A stretch of 24,019 bases of DNA from Acidobacteriaceae bacterium (GTDB lineage: Bacteria > Acidobacteriota > Terriglobia > Terriglobales > Acidobacteriaceae). The DNA is taken from contig PLST01000418.1 in NCBI GenBank assembly GCA_003164255.1, forward strand, positions 15,168-39,186, written 5' to 3'. The position numbers were made by a program, and so were the translations under genes. Below are positions 8,881-15,863 of the stretch, piece after piece. The stretch's first letter is position 1, and every line of letters starts with the position of its first letter. The notes under the pieces were generated by a model that searched no databases, was not told the origin of the DNA, and worked only from the letters and a program-made list of their open reading frames with translations.

Positions 8881-8910
8881 CTTTTACTTACCCCGCTGAT
8901 GGAGTGTCAA
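8881..8910 (-). promoter_or_regulatory. Candidate sigma-70-type promoter of the receptor gene
   Basis: On the minus strand a consensus -35 box TTGACA (8905-8910) is followed after 18 nt by TAAAAG (8881-8886), a 4-of-6 match to TATAAT. It lies in the 165-bp gap before the receptor and would give a leader of about 80 nt carrying the palindrome at 8850-8869. The -35 is strong and the -10 weak, which would suit a regulated promoter. Confidence 0.45.
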
Positions 8911-8956
8911 TGGGTTCTTTGTCCTATTCTCGTAAATTACTGAAAAGTAAGATAAG

Positions 8957-10717
8957 CTAACGCTTCCAACCCCTGTTTGGCACCAACCCCGCACCTTCTC
9001 TGATGGTTACCAGTTGATTCGCGGAGATTTCCTGGTATCGCTCATGGAGACCGTTTGGCCAGTAAATGTCTAGTGTGGCTTCTGTCGAAGCTCCGAGGCC
9101 AAAATGGAGTCGGGGATCGTTGCAGGAGTAATAGCTGGACTGACTTACAAGTGCCTGCGCCTGAACCTTGTTGCCGTAGTGAGCCAGGACGCGGGCACCG
9201 ATTGCACTTCGATTCGACTTCACGCCCTCCAGCTTTATCTTCAGCCAGTTCTGGCTGACTTTCAGATCGTTTCGCAGCAGAGAAGGTGGTTCATTCATAT
9301 TGACAATCAGCACATCCATGTCGCCGTCGTTGTCAAAGTCGCCAAAGGCACAACCCCGGCTGCTATGAGCAGCCGTGATTCCATCGCCCCCTTGCGATTC
9401 CAACTCCTCAAATGTGCCGTTTCCCAGGTTGCGAAACAAAACCCGTGGAGTCCTATAGGGATACTGAGGCAACTTCTTCTCGACTTCTGGATACACGCTG
9501 CCCGTGACGAAAAGCACGTCCGGATAGCCATCGTTATCCAGGTCGAAAATCCCTGCACCCCAGCTTGTAAAGCGAGTCTCCACGCCGATTTTTGCCGCGC
9601 GACTCACCTCATCGAAATTCCCTTTCCCGTCATTCCTATAAAAACCCGCCGTATCGCTGACAAAATGCGTTTTGAACAGGTCCAGGTGTCCGTCGAGGTG
9701 ATAGTCTCCGATCCCGACGCCCATTCCCGCTTGCTCCATTCCATCTTCACTTAATGCAACACCTCGAGTGACCCCTTCTTCACGAAAGGTTCCGTCATGA
9801 TTGTTCATAAACAACAGGCTGGGAGTCGAATCACACGCTACAAAAATATCGGGCCAGCCATCCTCGTCAAAGTCGGCTGCAACCACGGTCATTCCATAGC
9901 TCTCAGTGGCAAGATCGATGCCGGCCTGCTTCGTCACGTCTGTGAAGGTACCGTCGCCGTTGTTGCGGTAGAGAGAATGTCGTCCGGTCGGCAGCCCGCG
10001 CGGCCCGCAATTGACAGGGACTCCCTTGAAATTGCAGGTTGATTTCTCACCGGGGACCGGAGCATGCTCGAATGAAAAGCGAATATAGTTCGAGACGAAG
10101 AGATCGAGGTGACCATCGCGGTTGTAATCCACAAAGGCACATCCCGCTCCCCATCGTGCGGGACCAGACTCCCACAGCCCTGCCTCCCTTGTCACATCGG
10201 TAAACGTACCATTGCCATTGTTCCTGTAAAGGCGATTCTGGCCAAAATATGTGCAGAAGATATCGTCGAAACCGTCATTGTTGTAGTCGCCGACGCATAC
10301 ACCATTTGCCCATCCGACAGCTTTTAATCCCGCCTTCTCCGTCACATCGGTGAATGTGCCGTCACGGTTGTTTTTATAGAGACGATTTGTCGCCTCCGGT
10401 GGATCCCCTTCCAGTCGCGTACCCGAAAGCAGGAAAATATCCATCCAGCCATCGTTGTCGTAGTCGATAAATGCACAGCCGCAACCATTGGCTTCCATAA
10501 TGTATTTCTTCGATTCAATGCCGCCATAGATGATTGGCGCGTGCAAGCCCGCTTCTTTCGCGACATCGGTGAAGTGCGCATAGAAAGGACGACCGGAAGG
10601 CGCCGGCTTTGGTTGCGCTGCGATGTCGCGTGTTGCAATTCCCTGTTCCTGCCCCAGAAGCCGCTGGGCAGAAGCGCAGAGAGACAAAAGAACAAATGAA
10701 CGCCGGTCCATGGTCAT
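8957..10717 (-). CDS. CRTAC1-family protein: FG-GAP/VCBS repeats with C-terminal ASPIC/UnbV domain
   Basis: I choose ATG 10717 (586 residues), because AGGA lies 6 nt upstream on the minus strand; the ATG at 10744 lacks a site. The N-terminus MTMDRRSFVLL has a DRRSF twin-arginine-like motif and a short hydrophobic stretch ending at LLGQ, so it is exported. The body is a chain of FG-GAP/VCBS blades with at least seven calcium-loop motifs, including DYDNDGWMD, DYNNDGFDD, DYNRDGHLD, DFDEDGWPD, DLDNDGYPD and DFDNDGDMD, so a beta-propeller is expected. The C-terminus (NWLKIKLEG, then IGARV, ending HERYQEIS) is the ASPIC/UnbV domain. The function of this family in bacteria is not established; it often accompanies TPR proteins and TonB receptors. 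Here it lies 84 bp after TPR protein B and just before the receptor, pointing to a surface complex. Confidence 0.9.
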   Translation of the reverse strand: MTMDRRSFVLLSLCASAQRLLGQEQGIATRDIAAQPKPAPSGRPFYAHFTDVAKEAGLHAPIIYGGIESKKYIMEANGCGCAFIDYDNDGWMDIFLLSGTRLEGDPPEATNRLYKNNRDGTFTDVTEKAGLKAVGWANGVCVGDYNNDGFDDIFCTYFGQNRLYRNNGNGTFTDVTREAGLWESGPARWGAGCAFVDYNRDGHLDLFVSNYIRFSFEHAPVPGEKSTCNFKGVPVNCGPRGLPTGRHSLYRNNGDGTFTDVTKQAGIDLATESYGMTVVAADFDEDGWPDIFVACDSTPSLLFMNNHDGTFREEGVTRGVALSEDGMEQAGMGVGIGDYHLDGHLDLFKTHFVSDTAGFYRNDGKGNFDEVSRAAKIGVETRFTSWGAGIFDLDNDGYPDVLFVTGSVYPEVEKKLPQYPYRTPRVLFRNLGNGTFEELESQGGDGITAAHSSRGCAFGDFDNDGDMDVLIVNMNEPPSLLRNDLKVSQNWLKIKLEGVKSNRSAIGARVLAHYGNKVQAQALVSQSSYYSCNDPRLHFGLGASTEATLDIYWPNGLHERYQEISANQLVTIREGAGLVPNRGWKR

Positions 10718-10801
10718 TCGATATCCTGGCTGGAACTTCTCCATTATGGGGATTTCAAGAACCCGAGTAAAGGTTTACCGCTCCCGTCAACTTTCCTGCA
10801 A

Positions 10802-12292
10802 TTATTCGGACGAGCCTGCCGGTGCAACGATCAGCTTATATCTATTCCGCTCGCCTTCCACTTTGGCCGCGTCCTGACGCGCCTTAGCAAGCCTCTTCAG
10901 CAAATCAGGGATCTCGGCCGTGGTGCCCATTTTACGGAGCGCGATGACAAGATGGTACAAGGCGCCCTGGTCCGATGGATCCTGCTGGAGAACCAACCGG
11001 CACTCTTTTGCTGCGGGTGCGTTCTGGCCGGAGTCGAGATAGTACTTGGCCAACACGTTATGAGCGACTGTGAGTGAAGGCTGCAGAGTCACAGCTCGCT
11101 TTGCGGAATCGAGACCCTGCGCAAACTCGGGCGAGCCAGGTTCAGGGGACTTCTGCGAGATGATCGCCGCCTGCAGATACCAAAGGAACGCATCTTCAGA
11201 TTGCTTTGCAAGCTTAGCTCGCACGGTTGCGAGTGCACGTTCGGGATTGTTCTGATTCTGCTCCTCTGCGAGCATACCCTGGGCCGCCGCACTCATTCCT
11301 TGCTTCGGATCGAGTTGCTCCGCCTTGTCAAAATCGGCCTGGGCCTTTTCATAATCCGCAAGTTGAACATAAAGCACACCTCGTGCCAGGTAGAGTTGAG
11401 CCTCCGCAGGTTGAAGCTCAAGCCCGGAATTGATCATCTCAACGCCGGTCTGAAACGACTGGTGATCCATTGCTATTTCGGCGAAATCCACGTACAAGGC
11501 GGTTTGACGCGGGTCTTTTACAATCGCATCTCGCAGTATCTTGACCGCATTTGGCGTGTCTTTATTCGCCTCGTAAATTGCTGCTGCCAACCGCATCGTG
11601 CTCACGTTCGGCGACGAATCCAAAAGTGGCTGAAGAGTCGTGAGTGCGTCCTGAGGTTTTCCCGCAGCCAGCTGAACCGCCGCCAGACCCTGTCTGAACC
11701 TGGGTTCGTTTGGCTGCATCGTCATAAGCCGCCCAAAGACCTGAATGGCTTCTTCAGTCTGCTCAAGTTTCAGCAGGCAGATGCCGTAACCCTGCAGCGC
11801 GTCCGGTTGTGAATCGAGCATTGACCCTATCACGGAGAAATGCTGTACCGCCATGGCACAATCGCCCTTCTTCGCTGCCAGTACGGCCAGCATTGCATGG
11901 GACGTGGTTTCATCAGGACGTAGCTTCAGAACGTGCTCGAGCAGGGGAATCGCGTCTGCGCTTCCAGCTTCATATTGCAATTGGGCCGCGCCTTCCAAAG
12001 CAGGCAGATAGTCCGGCGAAATCCTCAATGCATGTTTGTATGAGGCTAGCGCGGATTTCGAGTCACCCGTCCCCGAATATGCCAAGCCCTGCAGCATCCA
12101 AAGCTGGGGATTGTTGGGCGACTCCTGGAGGGCACTCTGCAGCGACTGCAATGCCTGTTGGAAATCCCTGCCGCGAAGAGCCGCGGTAATCGACTGCAGG
12201 CGCTCATTCGAAGTCTGCCCGAACATCCTCCCCTGCAGGGAAAGAACAAGGATGACCAAGCAAATTCTGCCCAAAAATGAATTGCCCTTCAT
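10802..12292 (-). CDS. Exported TPR-repeat protein (TPR protein B)
   Basis: I choose ATG 12292 (496 residues), with AAGGTG 9 nt upstream; the longer frame begins at a TTG at 12325 without a ribosome site. The start MKGNSFLGRICLVILVLSL is a signal peptide ending near RMFGQ. The remainder is an array of TPR units, for example ALASYKHALRISPDYLPALE and KAQADFDKAEQLDPKQG, finishing with NRYKLIVAP. It aligns over its full length with TPR protein A (3787-5274), sharing blocks such as QLW-QG-AY, KAQADFDKA, PEPGSPEF and ERxxYRYKL/ERNRYKL, which indicates duplication. It lies 173 bp after the PD40/TPR gene and 84 bp before the UnbV gene on the same strand, so it is probably co-transcribed with the latter. 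It probably acts as an extracytoplasmic scaffold; its partners are unknown. Confidence 0.87.
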   Translation of the reverse strand: MKGNSFLGRICLVILVLSLQGRMFGQTSNERLQSITAALRGRDFQQALQSLQSALQESPNNPQLWMLQGLAYSGTGDSKSALASYKHALRISPDYLPALEGAAQLQYEAGSADAIPLLEHVLKLRPDETTSHAMLAVLAAKKGDCAMAVQHFSVIGSMLDSQPDALQGYGICLLKLEQTEEAIQVFGRLMTMQPNEPRFRQGLAAVQLAAGKPQDALTTLQPLLDSSPNVSTMRLAAAIYEANKDTPNAVKILRDAIVKDPRQTALYVDFAEIAMDHQSFQTGVEMINSGLELQPAEAQLYLARGVLYVQLADYEKAQADFDKAEQLDPKQGMSAAAQGMLAEEQNQNNPERALATVRAKLAKQSEDAFLWYLQAAIISQKSPEPGSPEFAQGLDSAKRAVTLQPSLTVAHNVLAKYYLDSGQNAPAAKECRLVLQQDPSDQGALYHLVIALRKMGTTAEIPDLLKRLAKARQDAAKVEGERNRYKLIVAPAGSSE

Positions 12293-12465
12293 GGAGTCTC
12301 GCACCTTATTTCGTTTTTCCTTCAAATACAGGCCTGCCCGGTCACTGGTGTCAATGGAATTGTAAGTGTAGCGCGGAGGAAAGGGGACACAGTCTTTGGG
12401 TGCTAACCCGAATGCTGGTCTTTGACGGATTCAGGTGACAACCAACCTCCTCGTCGCGCTCTCGT

Positions 12466-14586
12466 TTATGGTTGGACACGTGGCTGTTTGGACGCACACT
12501 CTTTCATCGCCCTGTCAACTTCACTGTCCGTACTCGTTGCGAGAAGCTTTTGCCCGTAATCCAAGGCCGCGTTGCAGTCGGAACCTGCAATCGCGCTGTT
12601 GAATTGCTCTCGATAATACGACTGCAACTGGAAAGTGATCTCAAGATCCGCAGGGTCGGGGGTAAGAGGGTCGATCTCGTGCGCCTCCCGCAGATGCTTC
12701 ATTCCCTCGGAGGTCTTTCCTTGCATCGTAAGGGCGGCCCCGAGATTGTTGTGTGCTGAGGCATTTCGCGGGTCCATTTCAAGAACCCTTCTCCATTCAG
12801 CGATTGCTTCGTCGATCTTTCCCTGAGCAGCGAGGTCAGAAGCGACATCCAGGAGTCGGTAGGCCTCCGCTGCCGGCACATCGATTTTGATCAACCCGTT
12901 TGAAGGTATGTTCACAAATTCCGGAATGTTGACCGCCCGATTCGCCGCGGTTGCATTGTCAATCAAGATAGCGGGGCTGGAGTTGCCGTCTTTATCCAAG
13001 TGCGTCAGATACATCTGCGTGTAGGGCGAACGGCTCTTGGACGAGAAAACCATCCAACGGCCATTGGGCGAGAAACTGTGCCAGGAATTCATCAGGGTCG
13101 TATTGCAACGCAGACGGCGGGCCACTCCGCCCTCAAAGGGGACGATAAACAGTTGGCTGTCAGGGCGCATCAACTCCGCATTCCGGCTTTGCACGAAGAC
13201 GATCCAGCGGCCATCTGGAGAAACCTTTGGAAAGCTGTTGCTCATACCGTTGTTGGAGGCGCCTTCAATTGGAACCGGGACACCACCGTTGCCCCCGTTA
13301 AAGGGGATTCGATACAGGTCGTACTTGATCTGAGTTTCTTCAGGATCGTTGGCATGCCTCGGTAACGTCTGTCCCGGCAACTCGGGGGGGCGAGCCTCAG
13401 CTCGCGCAAAAACTACAAACTTGCCATCGGGACTCCATACGGCGTTGGTTTGCACGAAGCGCTCATCGTCGGCTCCGGGTAATGGCTGCTTTTTCCCAGT
13501 GACTCGGTCGTACCAGGCCAAAATCCCGCGTGTTGGATAAAAGACCTGGAGGAAACGGTAGTCCTGGAAGTTGACGAGGAAGTAGCTCTTGCCAAGTTGC
13601 GCTCTCAGATCCCGTAACATGGTCACGATGTACCTTCCATCAGGTGACACCTGGGACATGAAGCCGATTCTCGAAGGCGAAGCCGTGTTGTCCTTTATGG
13701 AACTCCAGGAGATGACGTCCTGATTTCGCAGGGCCATCTGCGGTTTGATGGAAGCGAGCGCATAGAGACCCTTGTCGTTTGCGGGGCCGTCGATATCCAT
13801 TCCAAATGTCTTTCCGTCAAGCGAGAACGAATGGCAATTGGCGCAAGTGTGCATGCCGGTAAGCAGCAGCCGACTTTCAGGTTGGCCGATATCGCGCAAG
13901 CGCCAGGCGAGCAGAGGCAAATCCCGTTTAGCCAGGGGCTGGATCACTCCCTTTTCCCCCTTGGACGGAATCAAAGGCACGTCGCGATAGAAGATCGGCG
14001 CCTTCACAGGATCCCGGGAGGTCTCCATGATCACCGCGCCGCGAGAAACGGCTGCACCCTCGCCTCCAGCCGGAACTCCCGCAATCGTGATAGTGGCCTT
14101 ATGTCCGCTTGAGCGCAGCTTGATCGTTTGCCAAGCCTCCGCCGTAGGAGTCCAGGTATGCGCCGTAGCTTGCCGGGGCCTGAGCGCGGGCAGCTCATTG
14201 CTTGCGGACACGCAGCGCGGATCGATCTCACCGATGCGAAGGTGAGGTCCTGGGGATTGGAAGTGCATTACCGGCGATCCGTCGCCGAATGAAAAATCAA
14301 TCGTCCACGACGAAGCGGCGTTCGATTCGTCATGCCAAATGAAAGTTGGCGGGGTGATCTCGGGCGGAAAGATCGACCCATCCTCCGGATAGTCCACCGT
14401 AATCGCGGCGAGATCGAAGCGAGTTTGGGCCAAGACGAAGCCTCTGTTGAGCAAGCAGCATTGAACTACGCTCCACGCAAAAAACGCGGCCGCGCCAATT
14501 GCCAGGAAAGCTCTCGCATGACGCATCGCCGCTGCGCCTTTAGCGAGACCCGATCCCTGCTTCATACCATAACGCTCGGATTTCAT
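12466..14586 (-). CDS. PD40 beta-propeller / TPR protein with one c-type haem motif
   Basis: I choose ATG 14586 (706 residues), with CTGGAG 11 nt upstream; ATG 14526, just before the signal-like stretch MRHARAFLAIGAAAFFAW, is a real alternative with AAAGG in front. The frame remains open to 14733 but the extra residues look non-coding. After the membrane/signal segment comes a domain with DYPEDGSIFPPEITPPTF. Next is a CANCH motif (CxxCH, residues 248-252) within HTCANCHSFSLDGKTF, a c-type haem site. Then follow PD40/TolB-like blades (SPDGRYIVT, SPDGKFVVF, SPDGRWIVF, SPNGRWMVF). The C-terminus has TPR units (EWRRVLEMDPRNASAHNNLG and the following). The combination suggests a periplasmic or outer-membrane-associated protein that binds one haem c. 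Similar proteins occur in Acidobacteriota and Bacteroidota without a known role. It is divergent from the sensory operon. Confidence 0.85.
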   Translation of the reverse strand: MKSERYGMKQGSGLAKGAAAMRHARAFLAIGAAAFFAWSVVQCCLLNRGFVLAQTRFDLAAITVDYPEDGSIFPPEITPPTFIWHDESNAASSWTIDFSFGDGSPVMHFQSPGPHLRIGEIDPRCVSASNELPALRPRQATAHTWTPTAEAWQTIKLRSSGHKATITIAGVPAGGEGAAVSRGAVIMETSRDPVKAPIFYRDVPLIPSKGEKGVIQPLAKRDLPLLAWRLRDIGQPESRLLLTGMHTCANCHSFSLDGKTFGMDIDGPANDKGLYALASIKPQMALRNQDVISWSSIKDNTASPSRIGFMSQVSPDGRYIVTMLRDLRAQLGKSYFLVNFQDYRFLQVFYPTRGILAWYDRVTGKKQPLPGADDERFVQTNAVWSPDGKFVVFARAEARPPELPGQTLPRHANDPEETQIKYDLYRIPFNGGNGGVPVPIEGASNNGMSNSFPKVSPDGRWIVFVQSRNAELMRPDSQLFIVPFEGGVARRLRCNTTLMNSWHSFSPNGRWMVFSSKSRSPYTQMYLTHLDKDGNSSPAILIDNATAANRAVNIPEFVNIPSNGLIKIDVPAAEAYRLLDVASDLAAQGKIDEAIAEWRRVLEMDPRNASAHNNLGAALTMQGKTSEGMKHLREAHEIDPLTPDPADLEITFQLQSYYREQFNSAIAGSDCNAALDYGQKLLATSTDSEVDRAMKECASKQPRVQP

Positions 14587-14855
14587 CTGCACCTGTTCTC
14601 CAGGTCGACCATGATCCTGGCTGGCGTGATCATCTATGCAACCGGCTTTGTTTTGGATGAATCGGACGCGCCTCCTCGAAGCCGATACGCGCAGTATAAT
14701 TGCCCGACAGTCAGCTTCGTGAGCCGGAATCATACGAGCGCCTCTCGAACCTCATCCATATAGGACAGATGACCCATACCTACCGGAGACGATAACCCCC
14801 AATCAGCTTATGTAGCATAGCCGAGCGATGTACGAGCGAACGAAGAGGAAGGCAC

Positions 14856-15863
14856 GTGAAGATGAGGCGAAGGAATTCTCGGAAGATTCGTCGCATTCTG
14901 CTTTGCCAACTTTCAATCGTCTTCGTGTCGTTCTTCCTGCTGGCTGCGCTCTCCAGTGTCGGATGCAAGCGGACGTCTTCGACCGTGGCTGTCATTCCAC
15001 GTACTTGCGGTACTGCGCTTTGGGAGCCGGAACATGCAGGTGCAGCCGCGGAAGCACGCGCTGTAGGGCTGAATCTCTACTGGAATGCACCTATGCGAGA
15101 TGATGATATGCAGACGCAGATTTCTCTGGTCGAGAAATCCGTCGATCGAGGAATGGCTGGAATCATAGTCTCGCCAATCCAAACGCTCCCCATGCGAACT
15201 CCCATCCGCAGAGTTCTCACGCGAGGAGTTCCGGTCGTCGTCATCGACACGGAACTTGGCATTCCATCCGGGCCCAAACTCAGTTATGTGTTGAACGATG
15301 AACAAGTCGGAGGACAGATTGCCGCACGCAGAATTGGTTTGATCCTTCAGGGAAGGGGCAAAATCGCTATTGTAGGAATCGGGCCTGAACTCAAGGGCAA
15401 CATTGTGCGAGAGCGGAGCTTTGAGACTACGCTAAGCCATGAATTCCCGGAAATTCACGTTGTCGCCCGCAGGCTTGGCCTCGAGAGCGTCCCCCAGGAA
15501 CAGCACAGTGCCGAAGAGCTTCTTGCCGGCAGCGAGCCACTGGACGCCATTGTGGCACTTTCCCTTGCCTCGACTCGGGGAACTTACTACGCCCTCGCCG
15601 AGTCTGCGAAGGTTGGCTTGATCAAGCTTGTGGGATTTGACCAGGACCTTCTTCCCCCCATCCGCGACGGAGGCATTGACTCTGTCGTTGTGCAGAACAC
15701 CTTCGAAATGGGCAGAATTGCAATGGAACTCATGAATCGTGAGATCCATGGCGCAGCCGGATCCTCGGAAGTCAAGGTCGAGCCTGTCCTTATGACGCGC
15801 GAAAACGTGGATTCCGCCGAGATTCGCCGGATCCTGAACCTGTCGTGGTGGTCGCCTCAATGA
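14856..15863 (+). CDS. Type-1 periplasmic sugar-binding (lipo)protein, probable sensor subunit
   Basis: The frame starts at GTG 14856 (335 residues); ATG 14862 two codons later is equally possible, both served by GAGGAAGG at 14845-14852. The Lys/Arg-rich start is followed by a hydrophobic stretch ending in LSSVGC with Cys37. This is close to, but not a perfect, lipobox, so it is probably a membrane-anchored lipoprotein. The rest is a ribose-binding/LacI-type periplasmic domain: an opening strand TVAVIP, DRGMAGIIVSPIQ, GVPVVVIDTEL, VGGQIAARRI, GKIAIVGIG, LVGFDQD and VVQNTFEMGRIAMELM. It has no DNA-binding headpiece. No ABC transporter genes are present. Its stop overlaps the histidine kinase start by 4 nt (ATGA, 15860-15863), so the two are translationally coupled. 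By analogy with TorT-TorS, LuxP-LuxQ or XylFII-LytS it probably presents a bound ligand to the kinase; this is inference. Confidence 0.85.
   Translation: MKMRRRNSRKIRRILLCQLSIVFVSFFLLAALSSVGCKRTSSTVAVIPRTCGTALWEPEHAGAAAEARAVGLNLYWNAPMRDDDMQTQISLVEKSVDRGMAGIIVSPIQTLPMRTPIRRVLTRGVPVVVIDTELGIPSGPKLSYVLNDEQVGGQIAARRIGLILQGRGKIAIVGIGPELKGNIVRERSFETTLSHEFPEIHVVARRLGLESVPQEQHSAEELLAGSEPLDAIVALSLASTRGTYYALAESAKVGLIKLVGFDQDLLPPIRDGGIDSVVVQNTFEMGRIAMELMNREIHGAAGSSEVKVEPVLMTRENVDSAEIRRILNLSWWSPQ

Noticed and set aside
14695..14700. Perfect TATAAT that could be the -10 of the sensory operon
   Set aside because: No -35-like hexamer lies 16-18 nt upstream, so I do not call a promoter, although the location in the divergent gap is suitable.
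14587..14733. N-terminal extension of the PD40/TPR protein
   Set aside because: The extra 49 residues are polar, have no ribosome site and precede the signal-like segment; ATG 14586 or 14526 is more likely.
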